This document shows, piece after piece, positions 1 to 9,243 of a stretch of DNA of 44,227 bases. Below the pieces are notes generated by a model that worked only from the letters and a program-made list of their open reading frames with translations, did no database searches and was not told where the DNA came from. This DNA comes from Achromobacter pulmonis (GTDB taxonomy: Bacteria > Pseudomonadota > Gammaproteobacteria > Burkholderiales > Burkholderiaceae_B): NCBI RefSeq assembly GCF_902859765.1, contig NZ_CADIJV010000038.1:1-44227 (forward strand), written 5' to 3'. Position 1 is the first letter of the stretch. The number at the start of each line of letters is the position of its first letter. Made by a program: the position numbers and the translations under genes.

Positions 1-984
1 CTCGGCATCGGCGGGCGCGGCAGCGGCGGCGGCCCGCGCCGGCTGGGCCAGCCCACGCAGCCAGCGCGCGGCCCATACGCCTTCGGCCATCAGCAGCGCC
101 GCCAGGGGCAGGGCCGCCCAGACGCCGGGCTCCAGTCGCAGCAGCCATTCGCCAACGATGCGCAGCGACACGCAGATGACGCCAGCCACCAGCATGGCCA
201 GGATGACCAAGTCGCGGCGGCCGCGCTGGTAATAGAAACCCAGGCCCAGCGTCACCGCGATCCAGGCCAGGCCGTTGATGGAACCCAGGCCGCCCGCCAT
301 GCCGTTGCCGATCACCAGCACCGTCACCATCGGGCCGAACACCAGTGCCGTCACCAGCGCGCTGATCACCAGCGCCGCCAGGACCCGCGGTCCGACCAAG
401 GTGCTGGCGCGCCAGCGGTGCGCGGCCAGTTCCCAGCCCAGCAACAGCAGCAGGTTCCAGGCGGCCACGATCAGGCTGGCGACCTCGGGGCCGCCGAGGA
501 TCAGCCACCAACTGAGGGCGTGCTCACCCAGCCACAGGACCAGGGCGACGTTGGTCACCAGCGCCCACAGCAGCCAGACCGCCTGGCTGGCCGCGGCCAG
601 CGCCCAGGGCAGCAGCAGAAGCGCCCACCAGGCGAACAATTCCCAGGTATCGGCGCCAGTCTGGTAAGTTTGACCTAATAACGCGAGCAGCGCGCCCAGC
701 AGGATGCCGGCCAGGGCCAGCAGCGCGCCGGGGATGCTGCGGCGTACGCCGGGGGTGCCGCGCAGGCGCAACCCGGCCCACGCCGCGGCCAGCGCGCACA
801 GGGCCAGCAAGCCCTGCGCGCCGGCAAAGCGCTGCACTTTGGTCATGTCCTGCCAGTTCGCGGCGACCCAGCAAATGGCGGCGCTGCCGAGCAGCAGCAC
901 CCCCAGCCAAAGGGTGCTGCGTGCCAGGAATTGGCGCCATGCGTGAAGTTCCGATCCCACTTGCCGTTCAATGCCGACTTGCAT
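1..984 (-). CDS. DUF2157 family membrane protein (3' end outside window)
   Basis: The open frame runs from an ATG at 984 leftwards off the window (328 codons visible, no stop). A GGAG ribosome site lies about 8 bases before the ATG, which supports this start. The protein is very hydrophobic, with repeated Leu/Ala/Val segments that should form many membrane helices. Near residue 110 it has the sequence GQTYQTGADTWELFAWW, the hallmark of the DUF2157 family of predicted inner-membrane proteins. The function of the family is unknown; members often sit beside DUF4401/GDYXXLXY genes, which would lie further left. It is divergent from topB, with 62 bases between the start codons. The visible part ends in an Ala/Pro-rich stretch. 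Family assignment is by motif recognition; function is not claimed. Confidence 0.82.
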   Translation of the reverse strand, partial: MQVGIERQVGSELHAWRQFLARSTLWLGVLLLGSAAICWVAANWQDMTKVQRFAGAQGLLALCALAAAWAGLRLRGTPGVRRSIPGALLALAGILLGALLALLGQTYQTGADTWELFAWWALLLLPWALAAASQAVWLLWALVTNVALVLWLGEHALSWWLILGGPEVASLIVAAWNLLLLLGWELAAHRWRASTLVGPRVLAALVISALVTALVFGPMVTVLVIGNGMAGGLGSINGLAWIAVTLGLGFYYQRGRRDLVILAMLVAGVICVSLRIVGEWLLRLEPGVWAALPLAALLMAEGVWAARWLRGLAQPARAAAAAAPADAE

Positions 985-1046
985 ATCGCGAAACTCCGAT
1001 CTTATTATCCGCGCTACTACGGCGGGTCTGCCGCCACTGGATACAC

Positions 1047-3698
1047 ATGAATAAAACGCTGATTATTGCCGAGAAGCCCTCGGTGGCCCTTGATATATCA
1101 CGCGCCTTGGGAGGCTTCGCGCGCGAGGGCGACTATTTTGAAAGCGAACGTTACGTGCTGGCGTCGAGCATCGGCCATTTGCTTAGCTTGGTCGCGCCCA
1201 ACGATCCGGTCAAGGGGAAGTGGAGCTTCACGCACCTGCCCGTAATTCCGCCTGAATTCGAACTGGGCCCGACCGACAAGAAATCGGCCGAGCGCCTCAA
1301 GCTGCTGGTGCGGCTGGCCAAGCGCAAGGACGTCGATGCCATCATCAACGCCTGTGACGCGGGACGCGAGGGCGAGCTGATCTTCCGCTACATCATCCAG
1401 TACGCCGGGGTGAAAAAGCCGATCCAGCGCCTGTGGCTGCAATCCATGACGCAGGCCGCCATCCGCGAGGCCTTCGCCAATCTGCGCGACGACGCCCAGC
1501 TCAAGCCGCTGGAGGCCGCCGCCCGTTCGCGCGCCGAGGCCGACTGGCTGGTGGGCATCAATGGCACGCGCGCCATGACCGCCTTCAACAGCAAGGACGG
1601 CGGCTTCTTCAAGACGCCGGTGGGCCGGGTGCAGACGCCCACGCTGGCCATCGTGGCCGAGCGCGAGGAACGCATCCGCCGCTTCGTGCCGCGCGACTAC
1701 TGGGAAGTGCGCGCCACCTTCGTGGCGGCCGCCGGCCTGTACGAGGGCCGCTGGATCGATCCGGACTTCAAAAAGGACGAGCGCGACCCCGAGAAGCGCG
1801 AATCGCGCCTGTGGTCGCAGGCCGCCGCCCAGAGCGTGGTGGCCGCCTGCCGCGAACAGCCGGGCAGCGTCACCGAGGAATCCAAGCCGTCGACCCAGAT
1901 GTCGCCGGCCCTGTACGACCTGACCTCGCTGCAACGCGAGGCCAACGGCCGCTTTGGCTTCTCGGCCAAGACCACCCTGGCGCTGGCCCAGACCCTGTAC
2001 GAACGTCACAAGGCGCTGACCTATCCGCGTACCGATTCGCGCTATCTGCCCGAGGACTACATCGGCACGGTGCAGGAAACCATGCGCGCGCTGGCCCAGG
2101 GCGGCTCGAACGCCGTCGGCGGGCTGTCGCGCCATGCCGGCACCGTGGTCAGCCAGCAATGGGTCAAGCCGAACCGCCGCATCTTCGACAACAAGAAGGT
2201 GTCGGATCACTTTGCGATCATCCCGACGCTGCAGATCCCGCACGACCTGAGCGAGGCCGAGGCCAAGCTCTACGACCTGGTGCTCAAGCGCTTCCTGGCG
2301 GTGTTCTTCCCGGCCGCCGAATATCGCGTCACCACCCGCATGACCGAAGTGCAGGGGCATCGCTTCCGCACCGACGGCAAGGTGCTGGTCAACCCGGGCT
2401 GGCTGGCCGTGTACGGCAAGGAAGCCCAGGGCGAGGACGCCAACCTGGTGCCGGTGGGCGACGGCGAGACCGTGCGCACCGAGGACGTCGAAGCCGTGGG
2501 CCTGACCACCAAGCCGCCGGCGCGCTTTAACGAAGGCACGCTGCTGTCGGCCATGGAAGGCGCCGGCAAGCTGGTGGACGACGAGGAACTGCGCGAGGCC
2601 ATGTCCGAGCGCGGCCTGGGCACGCCAGCCACGCGCGCGGCCATTATCGAAGGCCTGCTCAACGAGCTGTACCTGCGCCGCGAGGGCCGCGACCTGGTGC
2701 CGACCGCCAAGGCGCGCCAGCTGATGACGCTGCTGTCGGGCCTGGACGTGTCGGAACTGACCTCGCCCGAACTGACCGGCGAATGGGAACACAAGCTCAA
2801 GCAGATCGAGCAGGGCGCGCTGGACCGCCAGGCCTTCATGCGCGAGATCGCCCAGATGACGCAGGTGATCGTCAAGCGCGCCAAGGAATACGAGCGCGAC
2901 ACGGTGCCCGGCGACTACGCCACGCTGCAGACGCCGTGCCCCAAGTGCGGCGCGGTGGTCAAGGAGAACTACCGCCGCTTTGCCTGCACCCACTGCGACT
3001 TCTCGATCGGCAAGCACCCGGGCGGACGCACCTTCGAGCTGCCGGAAGTCGAGGAACTGCTGGCCAAGCGCGAGATCGGCCCGCTGCAGGGTTTCATCAG
3101 CAAGATGGGCCGGCCGTTCGCCGCCATCCTGCGCATCAGCGACGAGTACAAGCTGGAATTCGACTTCGGCCAGAACGACGAGGACGACAACGAGGCGGTG
3201 GACTTCTCCGGCCACACGCCGGTGGGCAACTGCCCCAAGTGCCAGTCGCGCGTGTTCGAGCACGGCATGAGCTATGTCTGCGAGAAGTCGGTCGGCCCTG
3301 AGAAGAGTTGCGACTTCCGCTCCGGCAAGGTCATCCTGCAGCAGGAAATCTCGCGCGAGCAGATGGAAAAGCTGCTGACCGACGGCCGCACCGACCTGCT
3401 CGACGGCTTTGTCTCCAGCCGCACCAACCGCAAGTTCAAGGCCTTCCTGGTGCGCCAGCCCGACGGCAAGATCGGCTTCGAGTTCGAGCCGCGTCCCGAG
3501 AAGCCCGGCCGTGGCCGCGCCCCCGCCAAGACCGCCGCCAGCGCGACCAAGACGGCGGCCAAGAAAGCGCCGGCCAAGAAAGCCGCGGTGAAAAAGACCG
3601 CAACGAAAACGGCCACCAAGACGGCGACCAAAGCGGCAACCAAGACCACCGCCAAGAAGGCCGTGAAGAAAGCCGCGCCCAAGAAGACCGCGGCCTGA
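1047..3698 (+). CDS. topB: DNA topoisomerase III with zinc fingers and basic tail
   Basis: Type IA topoisomerase of 883 residues that passes single DNA strands through a transient 5'-phosphotyrosine break; in bacteria TopB resolves replication and recombination intermediates. The N-terminal Toprim domain shows the catalytic Glu in AEKPS (residue 9) and the acidic DAGREGE motif (104-110). The active-site tyrosine is Tyr326 in TYPRTDSRYLP. Two C-terminal four-cysteine zinc-finger-like modules begin at Cys631 and Cys729. Residues from about 820 to 883 form a Lys/Ala/Thr tail like histone H1. E. coli TopB has about 650 residues, so the zinc-finger and tail extension is large; long versions occur in betaproteobacteria. 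The frame is open further upstream, but the ATG at 1047 begins MNKTLIIAEKPSVA, the conserved start of the family. No other gene of the same strand is close enough to form an operon. Confidence 0.96.
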   Translation: MNKTLIIAEKPSVALDISRALGGFAREGDYFESERYVLASSIGHLLSLVAPNDPVKGKWSFTHLPVIPPEFELGPTDKKSAERLKLLVRLAKRKDVDAIINACDAGREGELIFRYIIQYAGVKKPIQRLWLQSMTQAAIREAFANLRDDAQLKPLEAAARSRAEADWLVGINGTRAMTAFNSKDGGFFKTPVGRVQTPTLAIVAEREERIRRFVPRDYWEVRATFVAAAGLYEGRWIDPDFKKDERDPEKRESRLWSQAAAQSVVAACREQPGSVTEESKPSTQMSPALYDLTSLQREANGRFGFSAKTTLALAQTLYERHKALTYPRTDSRYLPEDYIGTVQETMRALAQGGSNAVGGLSRHAGTVVSQQWVKPNRRIFDNKKVSDHFAIIPTLQIPHDLSEAEAKLYDLVLKRFLAVFFPAAEYRVTTRMTEVQGHRFRTDGKVLVNPGWLAVYGKEAQGEDANLVPVGDGETVRTEDVEAVGLTTKPPARFNEGTLLSAMEGAGKLVDDEELREAMSERGLGTPATRAAIIEGLLNELYLRREGRDLVPTAKARQLMTLLSGLDVSELTSPELTGEWEHKLKQIEQGALDRQAFMREIAQMTQVIVKRAKEYERDTVPGDYATLQTPCPKCGAVVKENYRRFACTHCDFSIGKHPGGRTFELPEVEELLAKREIGPLQGFISKMGRPFAAILRISDEYKLEFDFGQNDEDDNEAVDFSGHTPVGNCPKCQSRVFEHGMSYVCEKSVGPEKSCDFRSGKVILQQEISREQMEKLLTDGRTDLLDGFVSSRTNRKFKAFLVRQPDGKIGFEFEPRPEKPGRGRAPAKTAASATKTAAKKAPAKKAAVKKTATKTATKTATKAATKTTAKKAVKKAAPKKTAA

Positions 3699-3732
3699 GC
3701 CGCCACGGTCTACACTGGCGTGGCACGACGAG

Positions 3733-3756
3733 AACGCCCGGGCAACCGGGCGTTTT
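3733..3756 (+). terminator. Rho-independent terminator after topB
   Basis: A perfect 9-base stem, AACGCCCGG and CCGGGCGTT, closes on a GCAA tetraloop and runs into a short T tract (TTTT). It lies 35 bases after the topB stop codon and 77 bases before the next gene, so it should end topB transcription. Confidence 0.85.
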
Positions 3757-3832
3757 CCATTGTTGGACGGCAAGCGCCGCTGCGGTATTGTTGACGCCAA
3801 ACAATCACAACCCGATCAAGACCGAGGACGAC

Positions 3833-4891
3833 ATGAGCACCAGCCCCCACTTCACCACCCGCCGCCGCGTGCTGGCCGCCACCGGGGCGCTGGCCGGCGT
3901 GACCTTGATCGGCGGCCGTGTCGCCTTCGCCCAGCCCAAGCTGGGCCGCGTGGTCTACGGGCAGGGCAGCATCGATCCGTTTTTCGCGGCCGGCTACGTG
4001 GCGCTCAAGAAGGGCTATTTCGGCGAAGCCGGCCTGGAGGTCGAGTACCTGAATTCGCAAAGCGGCCCGCGCACCAACCAGCTGCTGGCGGCCGGCCAGA
4101 TCGCCTTCGGCGCCACCGCCGCCACCGCCGCGCCGGCCCTGACGCTGGCTGGCAAGCCGGCCACGCTGGTGTTCGGCTTCGACCGCAAGCTGACCTACGC
4201 CAACGTCATCGTGCGGCGCGAGGACTTCGACAGCGGCAAGATCACGTCGCTCAAGGACCTGGCCGGCAAGCGCGTGGGCGCGACCCAGCCGCAGTCCAGC
4301 ACCTGGCTGATGGCGCTGTACCTGATGCAGAAGGCCGGCGTGGCCGACAAGGTCGACATCCGCCCCCTGGGCGACCTGGCCACCATGCTGGGCGCGCTCA
4401 AGACCGGCTCGGTGGCCGCCAGCATGGCCACCATGTCGATGATGGAACAAGCCAAACAGGAAGGCTGGGGCGTGCCGATCTTCGACGCCACCACCGAAGC
4501 CTCGTGGAACGAGTTCATGGGCGGCGACGTGCCGGGCATCGCCGCGCTGACACTGCAGGACACTATCCAGAAGCGGCCCGAGACGGTGCAGGCCTTCGTC
4601 ACCGGGCTGGTGCGGGCGCAGGATTTCATCACGGCCCATAGCGCCGCCGAGATCGCCGACACGATCTACGACGATTATCTGAACGCCTTCCCGCGCGCCG
4701 CCATCGAGAAGACGCTCGGGGTGTACAAGGACACGGTGTTCCTGAAGGACAACCTCATCACCCAGGACGCCTACGATCGCATGACCGCGATCATGGGCGA
4801 CGGCCGCCAGTTCTCGAACGACGAGATCAAGACCGTGCCCTACGCCAAGTGCGTCGACATGGGCTTCGTGCGCCGCGCCCGGGGCCTTTGA
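3833..4891 (+). CDS. NitT/TauT-type ABC transporter substrate-binding protein
   Basis: Periplasmic binding protein of 352 residues for an importer of the nitrate/taurine/thiamine-precursor class. The N-terminus carries a twin-arginine signal (TRRRVLAA, residues 9-16), a hydrophobic stretch and an AFA-Q cleavage site near residue 33, so export by Tat is likely. The mature start (YGQGSIDPFFAAGYVALKKGYF) is typical of NMT1/SsuA-like binding proteins that read small organic anions or pyrimidine precursors. The ATG was chosen for the signal peptide and a GAGGA ribosome site 5 bases upstream, although the frame is open further left. It is first in a four-gene operon with its ATPase, permease and a short-chain dehydrogenase. 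The substrate cannot be read from sequence. Confidence 0.9.
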   Translation: MSTSPHFTTRRRVLAATGALAGVTLIGGRVAFAQPKLGRVVYGQGSIDPFFAAGYVALKKGYFGEAGLEVEYLNSQSGPRTNQLLAAGQIAFGATAATAAPALTLAGKPATLVFGFDRKLTYANVIVRREDFDSGKITSLKDLAGKRVGATQPQSSTWLMALYLMQKAGVADKVDIRPLGDLATMLGALKTGSVAASMATMSMMEQAKQEGWGVPIFDATTEASWNEFMGGDVPGIAALTLQDTIQKRPETVQAFVTGLVRAQDFITAHSAAEIADTIYDDYLNAFPRAAIEKTLGVYKDTVFLKDNLITQDAYDRMTAIMGDGRQFSNDEIKTVPYAKCVDMGFVRRARGL

Positions 4892-5661
4892 TGATCACGC
4901 TGGACCGGGTAGGCAAGGCCTACCAGACGCGCCAGGGCACCACCCACGCGGTGGGCGAGGTCAGCCTGGAGATCGCGGCGGGCGAGTTCGTGTCCATCGT
5001 CGGCCCCTCGGGCTGCGGCAAGAGCACGCTGCTGAACATGATCGCCGGCTTCCTGCCGCCCACCACTGGCCGCATCGTGGTGGACGGCCAGGTGGTCGAC
5101 GGCCAGGTGCCGCCGGCGCTGGGCTACATCTTTCAGAAGGACACGCTGCTGCCCTGGTTCAGCGTGAAAAAGAACGTGGCGCTGGGCCTGAAGTTCCAGG
5201 GCGTGCCGGCCGCGCGCATCGCCAGCCGCGTGGCCGAGCTGCTGGAACTGGGCCACCTGACGGCCTTCGCCGACGCCTTTCCGCACCAACTGTCGGGCGG
5301 CATGCGGCGGCGCGTGGCGCTGCTGATGAGCCTGGCGGTGGAGCCGCGCATCCTGCTGCTGGACGAGCCATTCGGCGCGCTGGACACGCACACCAAGACC
5401 CACCTGCACCGCGAGCTGATGGAGATCTGGCGCAAGCTGGGCCAGACCGTGGTGCTGGTCACGCACGACCTGGACGAGGCCATCCTGCTGTCGGACCGCG
5501 TGGTGGTGCTGTCCGGCCCGCCCAGCCGCGTACTGCTGGACGAGCGCATCGCCATCCCGCATCCGCGCGACGTCTTCACCCTGCGCGAAACGCCGCAGTT
5601 CGTTGCCCATGTGCAAAGCCTCTGGAGCGTGCTGGGCCAGCAGTTCCGCGCCGCCGCCTGA
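4891..5661 (+). CDS. NitT/TauT-type ABC transporter ATPase
   Basis: ATP-binding subunit of 256 residues. Walker A is GPSGCGKST at 38-46, the signature LSGGM begins at 134, and Walker B ILLLDEP includes Asp158-Glu159, followed by the D-loop and the switch histidine in VTHDLDEA. All catalytic elements are present. It matches the SsuB/TauB/NrtD branch. The ATG overlaps the stop of the binding-protein gene by one base (TGATG), so the two are probably translationally coupled. It powers the permease encoded 7 bases downstream. Confidence 0.93.
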   Translation: MITLDRVGKAYQTRQGTTHAVGEVSLEIAAGEFVSIVGPSGCGKSTLLNMIAGFLPPTTGRIVVDGQVVDGQVPPALGYIFQKDTLLPWFSVKKNVALGLKFQGVPAARIASRVAELLELGHLTAFADAFPHQLSGGMRRRVALLMSLAVEPRILLLDEPFGALDTHTKTHLHRELMEIWRKLGQTVVLVTHDLDEAILLSDRVVVLSGPPSRVLLDERIAIPHPRDVFTLRETPQFVAHVQSLWSVLGQQFRAAA

Positions 5662-5668
5662 TTCCGCC

Positions 5669-6523
5669 ATGACCGCTCCCGAATTCACCGATAGCCTGCA
5701 GGATCAGTTGCGGCTGGACCGCCGCGCCAGCGCCTTGCGGCGCGTACGCATCACGCTGTGGCAGGTCCTGATCCTGGCCCTCATCCTGGGCGCCTGGGAA
5801 ACGCTGACGCGCATCCCGTGGTTCACGCAGAACACGCTGTTCGATCCGTTCTTCATCAGCCAGCCTTCGCGCGTGGCGGTGCGGCTGTGGGAATGGCTGC
5901 AGCCCGGACCGCGCTCGGTCTGGCCGCATCTGTGGCTGACGTTGCAGGCCACGCTGATCGGGCTGCTGGTGGGCGTGGGCAGCGGCTTCCTGGTGGGCAT
6001 GACCCTGAGCCGCAGCCGCTTCCTGGCGGACGTGTTCAACCCGTTCATCGTGGCCTTCAACTCGATGCCGCGCATCGCTTTCGTGCCGCTCATCACCATG
6101 TTCTTCGGCCTGGGGCTGGCCTCGAAAGTCGTGACCTCGTGGTTCGTGGTGTTCTTCCTGGTGTTCTTCAACACCTACAAGGGCGGGCGCAGCGTCGAGC
6201 GCGAGCTGGTCGACTTCTGCCGCACGCTGGGCGGCTCGCCGCGCCAGATCCTGTGGCGCGTGCGTATCCCGACCGCGGCGGCCTGGACCTTCGCCGCGCT
6301 GCCCAACGCCATCAGCTTCGCGCTGATCGGCGTGGTGCTGGCCGAGTTCGTCGGTTCCACCACCGGCATGGGCTACCTGATGATCACCGCGCTGGCTACA
6401 CTGAACGCCACCGACATGTTCGCCGCGGTCACGCTGCTGTCCATCGTCGGCATCGCGCTGGTGTACTGCGTGACTTGGCTGGAACGGCGGCTGCTGCACT
6501 GGGCGCCCGAATTCCGCGAATGA
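5669..6523 (+). CDS. NitT/TauT-type ABC transporter permease
   Basis: Inner-membrane permease of 284 residues in the binding-protein-dependent transport family (BPD_transp_1). It shows about six hydrophobic segments. The cytoplasmic EAA-like loop near residues 180-205 (FCRTLGGSPRQILWRVRIP) is the coupling site for the ATPase. It starts 7 bases after the ATPase stop and is followed after 13 bases by the dehydrogenase gene, so all four genes look like one transcript. A single permease gene implies a homodimer in the membrane. Confidence 0.92.
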   Translation: MTAPEFTDSLQDQLRLDRRASALRRVRITLWQVLILALILGAWETLTRIPWFTQNTLFDPFFISQPSRVAVRLWEWLQPGPRSVWPHLWLTLQATLIGLLVGVGSGFLVGMTLSRSRFLADVFNPFIVAFNSMPRIAFVPLITMFFGLGLASKVVTSWFVVFFLVFFNTYKGGRSVERELVDFCRTLGGSPRQILWRVRIPTAAAWTFAALPNAISFALIGVVLAEFVGSTTGMGYLMITALATLNATDMFAAVTLLSIVGIALVYCVTWLERRLLHWAPEFRE

Positions 6524-6536
6524 ACCGAGCCCGACC

Positions 6537-7319
6537 ATGACGACTTCCTTGCCCTACCTGCGCAACTTCGACCTGAGCGGCCAGGTCGCGCTGGTGACCG
6601 GCTCGGCCCGCGGGCTGGGCTTCTGTATCGCCCGCGCGCTGGCCGGCAGCGGCGCGCGCGTGCTGATCAACGGCCGCAACGAACCGGCCGCCGCCAGCGC
6701 CGCCGCCGCGCTGCGGGGCGACGGCCTGGACGCGCACGCGCTGGCCTTCGACGTCAGCGACGACGCGGCCATGGCGCGGGCGTTCGCGCGCATCGACGCC
6801 GAGCACGGCCGCCTGGACATCCTGGTGAACAACGTCGGCGCGCGCAACCGCAAGACGCTGGCCGCCACCAGCGCCGCCGAGATCCGCGAACTGATCGACA
6901 CCGACATGGTGGCCGGCATCCTGCTGGCCAAGCACGCCACCGAACGCATGGTGCGCCAGGGCGGCGGCCGGCTGATCGCCATCACCTCGGTGGTGGGGGA
7001 ACTGGCGCGCGCCGGCGACGCGGTCTATCCGGCCGCCAAGCAGGGGCTGACCGGCATGGTGCGGGCGCTGGCGGCGGAATTCGGCGGGCGCGGCATCACC
7101 AGCAACGCGATCGCGCCGGGCACCTTCGCCACCGAGACCAATGCCGGCATGGTGGCCGACCCGGCTGTCGGACCGCGCATCGCGGCGCGCAACCCCACCG
7201 GGCGCTGGGGCGACCCGGAAGAGATCGCCGGCGCGGCGGTGTTCCTGGCGTCCAAGGCGGCCTCGTATGTGAACGGCCACGTGCTGGTGGTGGACGGCGG
7301 CCTGTCGATCCAGTTCTAG
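6537..7319 (+). CDS. Short-chain dehydrogenase/reductase (SDR)
   Basis: NAD(P)-dependent oxidoreductase of 260 residues in the classical SDR family. The cofactor-binding TGSARGLG is at 21-28 and the NNVG motif near residue 100. The catalytic set is Ser151 and Tyr164/Lys168 (YPAAK). The C-terminal region has the usual SDR pattern (SYVNGHVLVVDGG). The closest-looking relatives are gluconate 5-dehydrogenases and 3-oxoacyl-ACP reductases, but SDR substrate specificity cannot be read by eye. It is last in the ABC transporter operon, so it may act on the imported compound; that is inference from position only. Confidence 0.9.
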   Translation: MTTSLPYLRNFDLSGQVALVTGSARGLGFCIARALAGSGARVLINGRNEPAAASAAAALRGDGLDAHALAFDVSDDAAMARAFARIDAEHGRLDILVNNVGARNRKTLAATSAAEIRELIDTDMVAGILLAKHATERMVRQGGGRLIAITSVVGELARAGDAVYPAAKQGLTGMVRALAAEFGGRGITSNAIAPGTFATETNAGMVADPAVGPRIAARNPTGRWGDPEEIAGAAVFLASKAASYVNGHVLVVDGGLSIQF

Positions 7320-7326
7320 CGGGCGA

Positions 7327-9150
7327 TCAGGTCGTCTCGTCCTGGTACCAGACGCCCTCGGCCAGCATCATCTTGTGATGGCCATGGCCGGCCGGCATCA
7401 TGGGAAAGCAGTTCTCCTGCGCCGTCACTGCCACATCGAGGAAGTAGGGGCCGTCGTGCGCCAGGCATTCGGCCAGCGCCACATCCAGTTGCGCCGGGTC
7501 CTCGACCCGCGCCGCGCCCCAGCCAAAGGCCCGCGCCAGCGCTACGAAGTCGGGCAGCGAGGCGTTGTAGCTGTGGCTGTAGCGGCCGCCGTGGATCAGT
7601 TCCTGCCACTGGCGCACCATGCCCATGTAGCCGTTGTTGCACAGCACGACCTTGACCGGCGTCTGGTGCTGCATGGCGGTGGACAGTTCCTGGATGTTCA
7701 TCAGCACCGAGGCATCGCCGCTGACGCACACCACGGTCTTGTCCGGATGCGCGACCTGCGCGCCGATGGCGGCGGGCACGCCGTAGCCCATGGTGCCGGC
7801 GCCACCCGAGGTGAGCCAGCGGTACGGCTGGTCGAAGCGCAGGTACTGCGCCGCCCACATCTGGTGCTGGCCGACGTCGGTCGAGACGATGGCGTCGCGC
7901 CCGGCCAGCGCCGCGTTCAGGCGCGACATCAGGTGCTGCGGCAGGATGGCGTCGGCCGCCGGGGTGTAGCCCAGGCAGTCCTGCGCGCGCCAGGCCTGCA
8001 CCCGCGCCCACCACGGCGCCAGCCGCGCCGCGTCGAGCGGCCCGCCCAGTTCGGCGTGCAGGGCGCGCACCAGCGGCAGGCAGTCGCCCACCAGGGCCAC
8101 GTCCACCCGCACCACCTTGTTGATGGAAGCCGGGTCGATGTCGATGTGGATCTTGCGCGCATGCGGGCAGAACTCGGACAGCTTGCCGGTGATGCGGTCG
8201 TCGAAACGGGCGCCGATGCACACCACCAGGTCGGCGTTGTGCATGGCCAGGTTGGCCTCGACCGTGCCGTGCATGCCCAGCATGCCGACGAACTGCGGAT
8301 CGGAGGCGGGGAACGCCCCCAGGCCCATCAGCGTCAGGGTGCAGGGCGCGCCGGTGGCGCGCACCAGCTCGGTGAAGGCGGCGCAGGCCTCGGGGCCGGC
8401 GTTCACCAGGCCGCCGCCGCCGTAGAAGATGGGGCGCTTGGCCTGCGCGATCAGCGCGGCGGCGCGGCGCACCGCCGACTGCGGCAGCTTGGGCGCCAAC
8501 TTGCCCGACTGGCGCCGCGCGCGCAGCGCCGCCAGACGTTGCTGCGAGGGCGCATAAGGCGCATCGTCGTCGGCGTCACGTGGCACCGCCAGTTGCACGT
8601 CCTTGGGAAAGTCCAGCAGCACCGGGCCGGGGCGGCCCTGGCGCGTCAGTTCGAAGGCGCGGGCGGTGACGCTGGCGACATCGTCCACCGCACGCACCTG
8701 GGTGTTCCACTTGGTCACGGAGCGCGAAATGCCGATGGCATCGCATTCCTGGAAGGCGTCGGTGCCGATGGCGCTGGTGGCGACCTGACCGCTGATGCAC
8801 AGCACCGGGATCGAATCGCACATGGCGTCCAGCAGGCCCGAGGTGGTGTTGGCCATGCCCGGCCCGGAAGTCACGAACACCACGCCGGTGCGGCCGGTAG
8901 TGCGGGCGTAGCCCTCGGCGGCATGCACCGCGGCCTGTTCATGGCGCACCAGCACATGGCGCAGGCGCGGCTCGGCATAGAGTGCGTCGTACAGCGGCAG
9001 CACGGCGCCGCCGGGATAGCCGAACACGGTGTCCACGCCGTGCGCAATCAGCGTTTCCAGCAGAATCCTGGCCCCATTCGCGGGGGGAGTTTCAGGCGCG
9101 GCAAGCGCGGCGACGGCGGAGGGGTGCAGGCGATCGTTCATGCTATCCAT
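7327..9150 (-). CDS. Acetolactate synthase-like ThDP enzyme, large subunit
   Basis: Thiamine-diphosphate enzyme of 607 residues that looks like the catalytic subunit of acetolactate (acetohydroxyacid) synthase, joining two pyruvates, or pyruvate with 2-oxobutyrate, in branched-chain amino acid synthesis. The ThDP-activating glutamate is Glu71 in [15 protein letters not shown]. The diphosphate/Mg motif GDAS...N starts near 475 and ends in CNNGYMG. The N-terminus is about 20 residues longer than in E. coli IlvB/IlvI. Two starts are possible, ATG at 9150 or an in-frame ATG nine bases later; neither has a strong ribosome site. No small regulatory subunit gene (ilvN/ilvH) lies beside it. It is divergent from an Lrp/AsnC regulator, which suggests leucine- or amino-acid-responsive control. 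A catabolic paralog is also possible. Confidence 0.88.
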   Translation of the reverse strand: MDSMNDRLHPSAVAALAAPETPPANGARILLETLIAHGVDTVFGYPGGAVLPLYDALYAEPRLRHVLVRHEQAAVHAAEGYARTTGRTGVVFVTSGPGMANTTSGLLDAMCDSIPVLCISGQVATSAIGTDAFQECDAIGISRSVTKWNTQVRAVDDVASVTARAFELTRQGRPGPVLLDFPKDVQLAVPRDADDDAPYAPSQQRLAALRARRQSGKLAPKLPQSAVRRAAALIAQAKRPIFYGGGGLVNAGPEACAAFTELVRATGAPCTLTLMGLGAFPASDPQFVGMLGMHGTVEANLAMHNADLVVCIGARFDDRITGKLSEFCPHARKIHIDIDPASINKVVRVDVALVGDCLPLVRALHAELGGPLDAARLAPWWARVQAWRAQDCLGYTPAADAILPQHLMSRLNAALAGRDAIVSTDVGQHQMWAAQYLRFDQPYRWLTSGGAGTMGYGVPAAIGAQVAHPDKTVVCVSGDASVLMNIQELSTAMQHQTPVKVVLCNNGYMGMVRQWQELIHGGRYSHSYNASLPDFVALARAFGWGAARVEDPAQLDVALAECLAHDGPYFLDVAVTAQENCFPMMPAGHGHHKMMLAEGVWYQDETT

Positions 9151-9243
9151 CTTATTGGGAATCCGGGAGAATATTTATCTTCTTTTCCGCAAATTGCCGG
9201 CAAACGCAGTAAATTTATCTTTGGATAGGAGGAAACAAAGAAA
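9151..9243. promoter_or_regulatory. Divergent control region between ALS-like and Lrp genes
   Basis: This 93-base gap is strikingly AT-rich against its GC-rich neighbours and must hold both promoters. It contains two copies of ATTTATCTT, at 9173-9181 and 9213-9221, in the same orientation with start-to-start spacing of exactly 40 bases, close to four helical turns. Lrp/AsnC proteins bind such phased AT-rich sites, so these are candidate operators. An AGGAGG at about 9227-9232 is the ribosome site of the Lrp gene, with a somewhat long 11-base spacing. Confidence 0.5.

Noticed and set aside
1098-3800. 900-codon open frame on the minus strand opposite topB
   Set aside because: Composition is a His/Arg/Leu/Gly mixture typical of antisense frames in GC-rich genes, and topB is certain.
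7375-9228. 617-codon open frame on the plus strand opposite the acetolactate-synthase-like gene
   Set aside because: Antisense shadow; no family pattern, and the minus-strand protein has all ThDP motifs.
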